This document shows, in pieces, positions 8,569 through 17,990 of a stretch of DNA of 64,000 nucleotides. Position numbers and translations under genes: made by a program. The DNA comes from an unicellular cyanobacterium SU2 (lineage in GTDB: Bacteria > Cyanobacteriota > Cyanobacteriia > Cyanobacteriales > Microcystaceae). The notes below the pieces were generated by a model that saw nothing but the letters and a program-made list of their open reading frames with translations, had not been told where the DNA came from and ran no database searches. Each line of letters opens with the position of its first letter. Within the stretch, counting starts at the first letter, position 1. The DNA lies in contig NEED01000023.1 of NCBI GenBank assembly GCA_002110465.1, forward strand, positions 62,001-126,000, given 5' to 3'.

Positions 8569-9666
8569 ATGACTTTGATTGTGACTTTTCTCGGTAAGGG
8601 CGATAGTCATCAAACTAAGGTGGCCATCGCTACCGCCCAAAAACTGTCCCGTTTAGGATCACGGGTTCTCTTGGTAGGACAAAACCCAGGACCGACCTTA
8701 AATACTCTACTCGAAACCTTGGTGGAGTCTTCCCCAATAGAAGTATCTCCGAATCTGATGGCGGTTAAGTTGTCCTCGACGTTTCTTCTGGAGAAGGGAT
8801 GGGAACAGGTGAAAGATTTAGAATCTCAATATTTGCGATCGCCGACCCTGAAAAATGTCTACGGTCAAGAATTGGGAATCTTACCAGGGATGGATAGGGC
8901 ATTGTCCCTCAACGCCTTACGGGAGTATTACCAAAGCGGCAAGTACGATGTCATTATCTACGACGGCGACAGCCCAATGAGTACCCTACGGATGTTTGGC
9001 ATTCCAGAAATCCTGAGTTGGTATCTACGGCGCTTTGGCCAGGTGTTGAAAGAATCAGACGTGGGGAAAGCCCTTTCCCCCTTTATCCAACCCATTACCA
9101 GTGCTATCCTCAATGTGTCTTGGACAGCCGATGATCTCACTCAAGAACCCACCAATCGCGCCAATGATATCTTAGGGCAAGGTCAAACGGCCTTAGCTGA
9201 TCCCAACGCGGTAGCAGCCTATTTGGTGACAACTGACGATGAGTTAGCGATCGCTGAAACTAAATATTATTGGGGTTGCGCTCAACAAATAGGATTAACG
9301 GTTAAAGGGGTTTTACTTAATCAAGGTCAGGTTAGTGATGCCCTAATTGAAACCTTTACTCCTTTGTCTGTAACAGCCATTCCCCAACCAAGAGGAACAG
9401 ATTGGCAACCCCTAGAGAATGCCTTACCAGATTTCCTCGCTGAGTCAATCGTCCCCCAACCCATTACGGTTGATGTGGGAGCTAAAGAGGTTCGGGTATT
9501 TCTGCCAGGGTTCGAGAAAAAACAAGTGAAACTCACCCAATACGGACCAGAGATCACCATTGAAGCGGGAGACCAACGAAGAAATATTGATCTACCTGCC
9601 CCCCTACGAGGACAACCAGTTAAAGGGGCAAAATTCCAAAATCATTATTTGATTATTTCTTTCTAA
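8569..9666 (+). CDS. Get3/ArsA-fold ATPase-like protein with C-terminal HSP20-like domain
   Basis: 365 residues related to the Get3/ArsA family that includes tail-anchored-protein targeting ATPases. The N-terminal strand and P-loop region read VTFLGKGDSHQTKVAIATAQ. Compared with the usual GKGGVGKTT, the signature lysine pair and glycines are largely lost, so ATP hydrolysis is doubtful. A switch-like DVIIYDGDSP follows at about residue 128. The last 70 or so residues (ITVDVGAKEVRVFLPGFEKK through NHYLIISF) look like the ArsA HSP20-like beta domain found in plant and cyanobacterial homologues. It sits between DUF2862 and chlG, suggesting a role in membrane protein or pigment-protein assembly; this is inferred. 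Confidence 0.8.
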   Translation: MTLIVTFLGKGDSHQTKVAIATAQKLSRLGSRVLLVGQNPGPTLNTLLETLVESSPIEVSPNLMAVKLSSTFLLEKGWEQVKDLESQYLRSPTLKNVYGQELGILPGMDRALSLNALREYYQSGKYDVIIYDGDSPMSTLRMFGIPEILSWYLRRFGQVLKESDVGKALSPFIQPITSAILNVSWTADDLTQEPTNRANDILGQGQTALADPNAVAAYLVTTDDELAIAETKYYWGCAQQIGLTVKGVLLNQGQVSDALIETFTPLSVTAIPQPRGTDWQPLENALPDFLAESIVPQPITVDVGAKEVRVFLPGFEKKQVKLTQYGPEITIEAGDQRRNIDLPAPLRGQPVKGAKFQNHYLIISF

Positions 9667-9790
9667 GTCAAGGGGCGTACTCTAGATTCAGATACGCCCG
9701 ATTTTGGCTAAAGGATTATCTTCCCAAATAGAATGGGGGAGGGGGAAATGGGGTGAACCCTAGTAACTAATTGACTGAATTACTGATATT

Positions 9791-10771
9791 ATGTCTGACT
9801 CTTCTACATCTAAGACTAACGAAGATAGGGGAAAAACCCGTCAACTGCTAGGAATGAAAGGGGCAACCCCCGGAGAAACGTCCATCTGGAAATTACGGTT
9901 GCAACTGATGAAACCGATTACCTGGATACCCCTAATTTGGGGCGTAGTCTGTGGGGCTGCTTCATCAGGAGAATATACTTGGACTTTAGAAAATGTCCTC
10001 AAAATCGCCGCCTGTATGTTGCTCTCAGGTCCGTTGATGGCTGGTTATACCCAAACCACCAATGATTTTTATGACCGCGAAATTGATGCTATTAATGAAC
10101 CTTACCGTCCTATCCCGTCAGGGGCAATCTCCGTCCCTCAAGTCGTGACTCAAATTGTAGGGCTGTTAGGAGCAGGACTAGCCCTAGGATACGGTTTAGA
10201 TGTTTGGGCAGGTCATGAGTTTCCGATCATGCTCTGCTTGACCCTAGGAGGCGCATTCTTAGCTTATATCTATTCAGCCCCTCCCTTGAAATTAAAACAA
10301 AACGGCTGGTTAGGAAATTATGCCCTCGGTGCTAGTTATATTGCCTTACCCTGGTGGGCTGGTCACGCTTTATTCGGGGAGTTAAATTGGACAATTGTGG
10401 TTTTGACCCTGTTTTATAGTTTGGCTGGCTTAGGAATTGCGATCGTTAATGATTTTAAGAGCGTTGAAGGCGATCGCCAGTTAGGGTTAAAGTCTCTTCC
10501 TGTGATGTTTGGGGTGAATACAGCTGCTTGGATTTGTGTGATTATGATTGATGTCTTTCAAGCAGGAATTGCTGGATATTTAATTTATGTCCATCAAAAC
10601 CTCTATGCGGCCATTTTACTGTTGCTGGTCATTCCCCAAATTACCTTCCAAGATATGTATTTTCTAAGAGATCCCCTGAACAATGATGTTAAATATCAAG
10701 CCAGCGCACAACCCTTTTTGGTTTTAGGGATGTTGGTTGCAGGGTTAGCCTTAGGTCACGCAGGAGTTTAA
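9791..10771 (+). CDS. chlG: Chlorophyll synthase
   Basis: 326-residue UbiA-family prenyltransferase that esterifies chlorophyllide a with phytyl or geranylgeranyl diphosphate in the thylakoid membrane. The first aspartate-rich motif NDFYDREIDAINEPYRPIPS is at about residues 93-112, and a second aspartate region, NDFKSVEGDRQLG, follows near residue 218. About eight or nine membrane segments are visible, and the N-terminus is soluble and polar. The start ATG at 9791 gives the usual family length. It follows the Get3-like gene by 124 bases. Confidence 0.96.
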   Translation: MSDSSTSKTNEDRGKTRQLLGMKGATPGETSIWKLRLQLMKPITWIPLIWGVVCGAASSGEYTWTLENVLKIAACMLLSGPLMAGYTQTTNDFYDREIDAINEPYRPIPSGAISVPQVVTQIVGLLGAGLALGYGLDVWAGHEFPIMLCLTLGGAFLAYIYSAPPLKLKQNGWLGNYALGASYIALPWWAGHALFGELNWTIVVLTLFYSLAGLGIAIVNDFKSVEGDRQLGLKSLPVMFGVNTAAWICVIMIDVFQAGIAGYLIYVHQNLYAAILLLLVIPQITFQDMYFLRDPLNNDVKYQASAQPFLVLGMLVAGLALGHAGV

Positions 10772-10798
10772 GTTAGTTTCTCGTCTCCCATAAATTAA

Positions 10799-10842
10799 GA
10801 CCCGCGCCTTACCGAAATTAGAATTGGCATTCAAGGCGGGTC
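10799..10842 (+). terminator. Imperfect hairpin downstream of chlG
   Basis: GACCCGC-GC-CTT pairs with AAGGCGGGTC around a loop of about 22 bases, 28 bases after the chlG stop. There is no strong T-run after it, so it may be a weak terminator or an mRNA 3'-stabilising structure. Confidence 0.4.
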
Positions 10843-11451
10843 AAAGATTATCCAATTATTGAAAATTTCATCATTTATGAACAAACCCATAAGATTGGCC
10901 TCATTTGGTCTAAAAAAATAGAAAAAAGTAGATAAATTGGTTGGACAAAAGATTCAAGACGATTAAAGCCATTATCTCTGACAAAGATGGCACACGACAA
11001 AAATCCCCCAAACTACTGACGAGAATTGGCTATTCACCAAGTTCTTATTCCTCAGAAAGATTATATAAATCTTAAGAAGACTCAAAATAGTTAACAGGAT
11101 TCTGTAGTCTTTTTTACTTTTTTTAAAAAAATGTTTGGTATGATTTTGATCTAAAAAGGACTCTTAATAAAGGGGAAATGGTTAAGTTTTGACTAAGAAC
11201 AAACAATCAAAGTTGAATTTTGTCTAGGGATAGACCTATTAGGGACGACCAAACCTAACCCCTTGAGATATTATCTAAGAAAATCTAAACTATCTAGTGT
11301 ATTCTTAACACAAACTTAAACTTAAAACTGTAAGTTTCTAGGTCAAGAGGTAACACTTATAAAAATAGTTTTGAAGAATGTTTCTTAGATAAATTACTGA
11401 ACTATAATTTGAGTACCCTTTTTAGAAAAATCACGTTGAAAATGAGGATAC
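10843..11451. other. Intergenic region between chlG and the STAS gene
   Basis: About 600 AT-rich bases with no supported open frame and no RNA gene that I recognise. It holds the promoter of the STAS gene; the only clear signal is the GAGGA ribosome binding site at 11444-11448. Confidence 0.45.
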
Positions 11452-11811
11452 ATGGCAATGATGAGGAGTAATTTTATCGGACTAGAACTAGCGATTCTTG
11501 AGCCTAGTGGCTATATAACAGCAGCCAATGCGGCCGAGTTCCAACAAGAACTAGCTCAGGCCGTTAGTTCCCACAAAAATTCTATGTTCCTGGTTGATAT
11601 GAGTAAAGTAGAGTTTCTCGACAGTGCTGGATTAATGGCATTAGTCTCAGTCTATTCCTTAGCTAAAAGTTTAGACAAGCGGTTTAGCTTATGTTCAGTT
11701 GAACCCTCAGTCCGTATCATTTTTGAGCTAACTCAGCTAGATAAAGCTTTTGAAATTTTTGAAAATCGTCGTCAATTTGAATTGTTAATGCCTCAAGCGG
11801 TGGCAGCCTAA
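11452..11811 (+). CDS. STAS-domain anti-sigma-factor-antagonist-like protein
   Basis: 119 residues forming a single STAS domain of the SpoIIAA type. The phosphorylatable serine lies in the classic motif VEFLDSAGLMALVS at about residue 61. Upstream is the strand-forming ILEPSGYITAANAAEF, and the C-terminal part ends IFELTQLDKAFEIFENR. Such proteins are switched by serine phosphorylation and bind anti-sigma or switch kinases. No kinase or phosphatase gene is adjacent, so the partner is elsewhere. The start ATG has GAGGA about four bases upstream. Its role (stress, envelope or carbon regulation) cannot be told from the context. Confidence 0.87.
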   Translation: MAMMRSNFIGLELAILEPSGYITAANAAEFQQELAQAVSSHKNSMFLVDMSKVEFLDSAGLMALVSVYSLAKSLDKRFSLCSVEPSVRIIFELTQLDKAFEIFENRRQFELLMPQAVAA

Positions 11812-11899
11812 ACTCCCATCAGATTACCTAAAACTTCCGGTATATTAGAAAAGCGAGAGGGTTTTCTCCTAAAGTCTAAGTACCGGAGGTCTCATTATC

Positions 11900-14482
11900 A
11901 TGACAGTTGCTATCGAAAAATTAATTACGCCTGAGATTAACAAACCTGCCCGTTATCTAGGCAATGAATTGGGATCTCAGCATAAACCCTGGGAAAAGGC
12001 CGAGGTGCGTTGGGTTCTTACCTATCCAGAAATTTATGAACTCGGAGCCTCTAATTTAGGTCATATTATCCTCTACAACATCCTAAACGCCCAACCCAGA
12101 CAACTATGCGATCGCGCTTACCTTCCCGCCCCAGATTTAGCTGCTAAACTTCGAGACACTCAAACCCCCCTATTTGCCCTAGAATCTCGCCGTCCCCTGA
12201 CTGAATTTGATATTTTGGGCTTTAATCTCAGTTATGAGTTAGGAGCAACCAATATCTTAGAAATGCTTGACTTAGCCCGAATCCCCCTCACTTGGCAAGA
12301 ACGCAACGAAGGGAATTATCCCTTAGTTTTTGCAGGGGGACAAACCGCAACCTCTAACCCCGAACCCTTTGCCGACTTTTTTGATTTTGTCGCCTTGGGA
12401 GATGGAGAAGAATTACTCCCGGAAATTGGTTTAGTGATCGAAGAAGGAAAAGCCAATAAATTAAGCAAAGAAGAATTACTCCTAGATTTAGCCCAAGTTC
12501 CTGGTGTTTACGTTCCCCGCTTTTACGATATCGCTGAAGATGGTTCAGTTTATCCTAACCGTTCCGATGTCCCCAAACGAATTTTACGACGGGTAGCCAC
12601 TCCCATTCCTGCTTACTCGGTGGGGTTAGTCCCCTTCGTAGAAACCATTCATGATCGCCTCGTACTAGAAGTGCGTCGAGGATGTACCCGTGGTTGTCGT
12701 TTCTGTCAACCAGGAATGTTAACCCGTCCTGCGAGAGACGTAGAACCAGAACAAATTATCAATACTATCGAAAAAGGCATCCGTGAGACAGGATATAACG
12801 AATTTTCCTTACTATCGTTGAGTTGTTCCGACTATCTTTCCCTCCCATCAGTGGGGTTAGAAATCAAAAACCGCCTCAAAGATGAGAATATTTCCCTCTC
12901 TTTACCCAGTCAACGGGTAGACAGGTTTGATGAAAATATTGCCAATATTATTGGAGGAACCCGACAGTCAGGGTTAACCTTTGCACCAGAAGCAGGAACC
13001 CAACGGATGCGGGATGTGGTGAATAAAGGGTTAACTAACGAAGAATTACTCAGAGGAATTAAAACCGCCGTTGAACAGGGATGGGATAAAATTAAGCTCT
13101 ATTTTATGATTGGCTTACCAGGAGAAACCGATCTCGACGTATTAGGCATTGTGGAGACAGTACGCTGGTTAAAAAGAGAATGTCGTCCCCAAGGCAAGCG
13201 ATCGCTCCAATTTACCCTCACGATTTCTAACTTTACCCCCAAACCTCATACCCCCTTTCAATGGCATTCGGTGTCTACCAGTGAATTTCGTCGCAAACAG
13301 GAACTATTAAGGGAAGCTTTCCGCAAAGTTCGCGGAGTAAAAGTTAATTACACCGATATTCGGATTTCTGCCATGGAGGATTTTGTAGGACGTAGCGATC
13401 GCCGTTTAGCCCCTGTAGTGCGTCGCGCTTGGGAATTAGGCGCAGGAATGGATTCTTGGTGGGAAAACGCAGATAAAGCCCATTCTGCTTGGGAACAAGC
13501 CATCGAAGAAGCAGGGTTAACCTGGAAATTCCGTCAAGTGGAGAATGGGGAATGGAACGTTTTTGAAACCTCAGATAGTTACGATGCACCTTTACCCTGG
13601 GATCATATTGATACAGGAATTGACAAAAACTGGCTCAAAGAAGACCTAAAACGGGCTTTAGAAGCTGCAACGGTTCCTGACTGTGCCTTTGATGGTTGCT
13701 CCCATTGTGGGGTGTGTGGCTTAGATTTTGGACATAACATAGTAGTAGAACCCCCGCCAATTCCTGAGTTTCAAGGACAATTTAAACCCAATCAAAATCG
13801 GGCGCAACGGATACGGGTTCGGTTTGGCAAAATTGGGGAAATGGCGTTAGTCAGTCATTTAGATTTAGTCAGATTATTTGATCGGGCGGTGCGTCGTGGG
13901 GCCTTACCTATTTCTTTTACTGGAGGATATCATCCAGGCCCGAGAATTTCTATGGCGAATGCGCTAAGTTTGGGAATTACCAGTCATGGGGAAATTGTGG
14001 ATTTTGAATTAACTGAAAGGATGAAAATTGAAGAATTTCGTCAAGTTTTAGCGGCACAACTTCCCTCAGATATTCCCCTTTATGAAGTAGAAGAAATTCC
14101 TCTGAAATCTTTAGCAGCAACTCGATTATTGGAGCAAGCAGAGTATTTAATTACTGTTGAAAGCTATGAATTAATTACTGTTGAACAGTGGCACTATTGG
14201 ATTGAGCAGATCAATAATTGTTCAGAAATTAATTGGGAAAAGACAACAAAATCTGGGAAAAAGTCGGTAGTAAATTTACGCGATCGCTTGTTTTCTTTAT
14301 CTTTGGAATCTCACCATACTGATAATTCTGTGGTCTTGAAATATAAAGGAAGTTGTCGTAACGATGGGACAATGTTACAACCCGAACAAGTAATTTATAT
14401 GTTAGAAAAAGTTTCTCAACAAGAGTTACAATTACTACGAGTTCATCGTCAGCAGTTAATCCTCACCGAAAATAAGTCATAA
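11900..14482 (+). CDS. TIGR03960-type radical SAM protein with C-terminal DUF2344
   Basis: 860 residues. An N-terminal B12-binding-like segment comes first (NPEPFADFFDFVALGDGEEL near residue 160). The radical SAM core with CTRGCRFCQPG follows at about 262-272, its three cysteines ligating the 4Fe-4S cluster. A CGVCGLDFG cysteine cluster lies near 600, and a DUF2344 domain runs from about 635 (RIRVRFGKIGEMALVSHLD) to the end. In some bacteria these two parts are separate proteins; here they are fused. The biochemical reaction is unknown. The ribosome binding site GGAGGT at 11885-11890 supports the start. The gene is probably transcribed on its own or followed by the small zinc-ribbon gene. Confidence 0.9.
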   Translation: MTVAIEKLITPEINKPARYLGNELGSQHKPWEKAEVRWVLTYPEIYELGASNLGHIILYNILNAQPRQLCDRAYLPAPDLAAKLRDTQTPLFALESRRPLTEFDILGFNLSYELGATNILEMLDLARIPLTWQERNEGNYPLVFAGGQTATSNPEPFADFFDFVALGDGEELLPEIGLVIEEGKANKLSKEELLLDLAQVPGVYVPRFYDIAEDGSVYPNRSDVPKRILRRVATPIPAYSVGLVPFVETIHDRLVLEVRRGCTRGCRFCQPGMLTRPARDVEPEQIINTIEKGIRETGYNEFSLLSLSCSDYLSLPSVGLEIKNRLKDENISLSLPSQRVDRFDENIANIIGGTRQSGLTFAPEAGTQRMRDVVNKGLTNEELLRGIKTAVEQGWDKIKLYFMIGLPGETDLDVLGIVETVRWLKRECRPQGKRSLQFTLTISNFTPKPHTPFQWHSVSTSEFRRKQELLREAFRKVRGVKVNYTDIRISAMEDFVGRSDRRLAPVVRRAWELGAGMDSWWENADKAHSAWEQAIEEAGLTWKFRQVENGEWNVFETSDSYDAPLPWDHIDTGIDKNWLKEDLKRALEAATVPDCAFDGCSHCGVCGLDFGHNIVVEPPPIPEFQGQFKPNQNRAQRIRVRFGKIGEMALVSHLDLVRLFDRAVRRGALPISFTGGYHPGPRISMANALSLGITSHGEIVDFELTERMKIEEFRQVLAAQLPSDIPLYEVEEIPLKSLAATRLLEQAEYLITVESYELITVEQWHYWIEQINNCSEINWEKTTKSGKKSVVNLRDRLFSLSLESHHTDNSVVLKYKGSCRNDGTMLQPEQVIYMLEKVSQQELQLLRVHRQQLILTENKS

Positions 14483-14541
14483 TTGAATGATAACGGTTCT
14501 CTAAGTAGTCAAATAAAATTTTATTGTAGGAAATTGAAACA

Positions 14542-14790
14542 ATGGATGCTTTTAGTCCCTCTCCCCCAGCTTGGACCGAGACAGCAATTCATGGAATAGG
14601 ATTCTACTGTCCTCGTTGTCACAGTGCAGCTAATAAAGCGCAGCAAGTCTGGATTAACCGACGTTCTCCAGTGATGGGAGAAAATTATCATCGAAAATGG
14701 CAAGAATTCTATCATTGTGAATGTGGACAAGCTTGGTGGGGATGGAGTAGCGATCGCCCCCCTAGTAATTTAACTAAACCTGCTGATTAG
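14542..14790 (+). CDS. Small zinc-ribbon-like protein, function unknown
   Basis: 82 residues with two cysteine pairs: FYCPRCHSAANKAQQVWINR and EFYHCECGQAWWGW. These are arranged as a CxxC...CxC zinc-ribbon, possibly nucleic-acid-binding. Flanking prolines and aromatic residues are typical of short cyanobacterial conserved hypotheticals. It is 59 bases downstream of the radical SAM gene and on the same strand. An opposing 69-residue frame in the same place looks like a shadow. I do not recognise a named family. Confidence 0.6.
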   Translation: MDAFSPSPPAWTETAIHGIGFYCPRCHSAANKAQQVWINRRSPVMGENYHRKWQEFYHCECGQAWWGWSSDRPPSNLTKPAD

Positions 14791-14818
14791 GATTAATTAA
14801 TCTAACGCCAAGTGAAAG

Positions 14819-14995
14819 CGGCTATTCCCTTCTAAAAATGAACAGTATGCAGACTTACCTGGAGATTTGGCTGACCTATCCTTAATTGCTATTTCTGAAA
14901 GACTTAATGTTTCAGTAATTATTACTCTAGACAGTGATTTTGATATTTATCGTCGATATCGAAAACAACCCTTTGAACGGATATTTTTGAGCTAA
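14819..14995 (+). pseudogene. C-terminal relic of a VapC-type PIN-domain toxin
   Basis: A 58-codon stretch, open from a stop at 14813-14815 to TAA at 14993-14995, reads as the end of a PIN protein. It contains YADLPGDLADLSLIAISERL (the conserved DLADxxL helix with its aspartates) and VIITLDSDFDIYR (the last acidic motif), finishing in QPFERIFLS. The N-terminal half with the first catalytic aspartate and any start codon is missing, so it cannot be functional. It marks a decayed toxin-antitoxin locus between the zinc-ribbon gene and uvrC. Confidence 0.7.
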
Positions 14996-15016
14996 TATTC
15001 TAGCGTAAATTATTGA

Positions 15017-15088
15017 ATTAAAAATCTAGCATCTCTTCGTGATCTCTATCAAAATATTAGACAAAGAGTTAGAGAAGAAATACTCTAA
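15017..15088 (+). pseudogene. Possible short coding relic
   Basis: A 23-codon in-frame stretch ending in TAA reads with charged helical character ([17 protein letters not shown]). It has no start codon or recognisable family. It may be the C-terminal scrap of another small accessory gene next to the PIN relic. Confidence 0.25.
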
Positions 15089-15156
15089 TTAAAAGGGGAC
15101 TTTTTCTCCTTTTCCGACATTTTAGGATCAACCTGCTGAGTAACAGGAGTACAATA

Positions 15157-17007
15157 TTGTCCAAAATTTTACCATTATTATCGAATACTGATACCTTAGA
15201 AACCCGTCTCAAGGAACTTCCGTCGGAACCAGGGGTCTATCTGATGCGTGATGGCGAGGGGGATATTCTTTATATTGGGAAGTCAAAAAAACTGCGATCG
15301 CGGGTTCGTTCCTATTTTCGTAACTCCCAACCCCACAGTCCTCGCATTGCTTTGATGGTTCAACAGGTAGCTGATATTGAGTTTATTGTCACTGATACCG
15401 AAGCTGAAGCATTAGCTTTAGAAGCGAACCTGATCAAACAACATCAACCCTATTTTAATGTTCTCCTCAAAGATGATAAAAAATATCCCTACGTTTGTAT
15501 TACTTGGTCAGAAGAATATCCCCGTATTTTTATTACCCGTAAACGACGATTAAACAAAGAACGCGATCGCTATTATGGTCCCTATGTAGACACCCATTTA
15601 TTACGCTACACTTTACGCTTAGTTAAACGGGTTTTTCCCTTACGTCAGCGTCCCAAACCTCTTTTTAAAGATCGTCCTTGTCTTAACTATGATATCGGGA
15701 AATGTCCAGGGGTTTGTCAAGGGTTAATATCTCCTAAAGATTATCATAAAATTGTGGAAAAAATAGCAATGGTTTTTCAGGGAAGAACAGGAGAATTAAT
15801 TGAAAACCTTCAACGACAAATGGAGAAAGCTGCAGTTGAATTAAACTTTGAAAAAGCTGCCATGATTCGAGATCAACTTAAAGCGATCAATGCCTTAACA
15901 GTGGATCAAAAAGTTTCGCTACCTGATGATACTATATCAAGAGATGCTATTGCTTTGGCCAGCGATACTAAACATTGTTGTATTCAATTATTCCAAATTC
16001 GTGCCGGTCGTTTAGTAGGACGGTTGGGATTTTTTGCCGATGCTGAATCAGGAACTCCTGGGGCAATTTTACAACGGGTTTTAGAAGACCATTATTGGCA
16101 AGCGGATGGGGTAGAAATTCCCAGTGAAATTATTGTTCAATACGAATTACCAGAAACGGAAATTTTGGCACAATGGTTAAGCGATCGCAAGGGTAAAAAA
16201 GTCTCTATTACCGTTCCTCAACGGCAATTAAAAGCCCAATTAATTGAAATGGTAGAACGTAATGCAAATTATGAATTAGAAAGAACTCAACGGACAACTG
16301 AACGCAATTTAATGGCAATGGAAGATCTCACCCAAGTGTTAGATTTACCAGCGTTACCACGACGGATTGAAGGATATGATATTTCCCATATTCAAGGGTC
16401 AAATGCGGTTGCTTCTCAAGTAGTTTTTATTGATGGAATTCCCGCCAAACAACATTATCGGCATTACAAAATAAAAAATCCTACGGTAAAAATTGGTCAT
16501 TCTGATGACTTTGCGAGTATGGCTGAAGTCATTGGTCGTCGCTTCCGGAATTATCAATCTAATAGTGAATATCGTCCTGATTTAATTATGATTGATGGGG
16601 GAAAAGGTCAACTTTCATCTGTTGTAACTGTGTTAGAAGAATTAGACCTAATGGAAGAATTTCAGGTAGTAAGTTTAGCTAAACAAAGAGAAGAAATTTT
16701 TCTTCCTGGGGAGTCTCAACCATTAGCAACTGAAGCGGAACAACCCGGTGTACAATTGTTAAGAAGAGTCCGAGATGAAGCGCACCGTTTTGCTGTTAGT
16801 TTTCATCGTCAACAAAGACTTAAAAAAAGTCGGCGATCGCGGTTAGATGAAATTCCAGGGTTAGGGTTTGAACGTCAAAAACAATTGTTAGCTTATTTCC
16901 ATTCTATTGATTATATTCGAGAAGCTTCTATCGAACAATTACAACAAGTTTCTGGTATTGGTGAAGCTTTAGCTAAGGAAATTTATAATTATTTTCATCC
17001 CCATTAA
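15157..17007 (+). CDS. uvrC: Excinuclease ABC subunit C
   Basis: 616-residue nucleotide excision repair nuclease that makes both incisions around a UvrB-bound lesion. Domains: GIY-YIG nuclease at about 20-100 ([20 protein letters not shown]), UVR UvrB-binding motif near 225 ([17 protein letters not shown]), RNase-H-like C-terminal nuclease starting near [15 protein letters not shown] (about 405) with [13 protein letters not shown], and tandem helix-hairpin-helix at the end ([26 protein letters not shown]). Translation probably begins at TTG 15157-15159, which is seven bases after AGGAG. Length is normal. It is free-standing. Confidence 0.96.
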   Translation: MSKILPLLSNTDTLETRLKELPSEPGVYLMRDGEGDILYIGKSKKLRSRVRSYFRNSQPHSPRIALMVQQVADIEFIVTDTEAEALALEANLIKQHQPYFNVLLKDDKKYPYVCITWSEEYPRIFITRKRRLNKERDRYYGPYVDTHLLRYTLRLVKRVFPLRQRPKPLFKDRPCLNYDIGKCPGVCQGLISPKDYHKIVEKIAMVFQGRTGELIENLQRQMEKAAVELNFEKAAMIRDQLKAINALTVDQKVSLPDDTISRDAIALASDTKHCCIQLFQIRAGRLVGRLGFFADAESGTPGAILQRVLEDHYWQADGVEIPSEIIVQYELPETEILAQWLSDRKGKKVSITVPQRQLKAQLIEMVERNANYELERTQRTTERNLMAMEDLTQVLDLPALPRRIEGYDISHIQGSNAVASQVVFIDGIPAKQHYRHYKIKNPTVKIGHSDDFASMAEVIGRRFRNYQSNSEYRPDLIMIDGGKGQLSSVVTVLEELDLMEEFQVVSLAKQREEIFLPGESQPLATEAEQPGVQLLRRVRDEAHRFAVSFHRQQRLKKSRRSRLDEIPGLGFERQKQLLAYFHSIDYIREASIEQLQQVSGIGEALAKEIYNYFHPH

Positions 17008-17157
17008 TTTAGGATAATTTATCAAGGTTACGATAAAATAGTTTAGAAGATAATAATTTCGGTAATTTATATGGATTTTATCATGCAATCTAGCTCATCA
17101 ATAGGGAATATTAGACTTATCTAAAAATATTACATCTTTTAATATAAATATTTGGCA

Positions 17158-17928
17158 ATGAAAAAATTATATAGCTATCATAATAATAAGACTGAATTAA
17201 TTCAACAGATTCTAGAAAGAAGAAATTCAATAAAAGTCCCTGAAAATACTCCCAAAAAATTAATTGAAACTTATCAAATATGTCGAGTTTTAGATGATTA
17301 TCTAATCGATTATTTTAGTGATTCTCTTGATTCTCCTTTTTTATTAGACATTCACAGAGAAATTGACCAGATAATGGCTAATTTCAAAAAAGAAGTGTTA
17401 GAAGGTTTGGGAAATGAGAAACAAAAATTTAGAGAGATAAGTCAAAAAAGTAAAAAACGCTTTAAAAATATATTTGAGTGTTCTGGAAGTGAGAATCTAT
17501 ATTGATCAAATATATATACTCGTTTCATTTCAGAAAATTTAGGGCATAAGTTTGAAGATATAGCTAATATTAGTCATCAAGTATATATTCCAGAACAAGA
17601 AATAGAAATTAAACTAAAAGGAGTTGACTTGATTATATATGATCAAGGCTTAATTAAATATACTCAAATAAAAACCAAAAAAGATACATTAACGGGAAGT
17701 CAAAAAGATAGAAGTATTGACGAATTAAAAATCCATCCTTATTCAATATTTGCAGCAGCATTAGATATGGGGAGTTCATGGACAATTAGTGCTAAGTCCG
17801 TTCAAGATTATACTATACAGCTAATGGCTGGTCATTCATTTTGGTCATCAATTAATTTAGATTATGATTTGATTTTAACTAAAGTTGCGAAGACTATTAA
17901 AGAACTTGACAAAGAACTTTACAGTTGA
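17158..17928 (+). pseudogene. Type II restriction endonuclease-like gene interrupted by an in-frame TGA
   Basis: A 117-residue frame starting near 17152 or ATG 17158 stops at TGA 17503-17505. The same reading frame then continues uninterrupted to 17928, so one TGA splits what would be a protein of about 256 residues. The second half has a PD-(D/E)xK-like pattern: GHKFEDIANI, GVDLIIYDQG, YTQIKTKKD (E...D...QxK). Its position immediately upstream of a C5 cytosine methyltransferase on the same strand marks it as the cognate restriction enzyme. The first half is helical and lysine-rich and would carry DNA-recognition or dimerisation functions. The enzyme is probably inactive unless the stop is read through, both halves are made separately and associate, or the TGA is a sequencing error. 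Confidence 0.7.
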
Positions 17929-17990
17929 TAATAAAATCGAAGTTAGATTATAATTACCATACATAATAAAAGTCTAGTATTAGATAGATA

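Noticed and set aside
10843-11451. Possible RNA gene in the chlG downstream spacer
   Set aside because: No recognisable tRNA, 6S or riboswitch structure by eye; kept only as a spacer.
13344-13589. Antisense 81-residue frame in the radical SAM gene
   Set aside because: Shadow of strongly conserved coding sequence.
14521-14730. Antisense 69-residue frame over the zinc-ribbon gene
   Set aside because: The plus-strand frame has cysteine pairs and better context.
17629-17928. Independent 99-residue gene starting at TTG 17629
   Set aside because: The frame is open back to the TGA at 17503 and conserved nuclease residues lie before 17629, so it is part of the longer interrupted gene.
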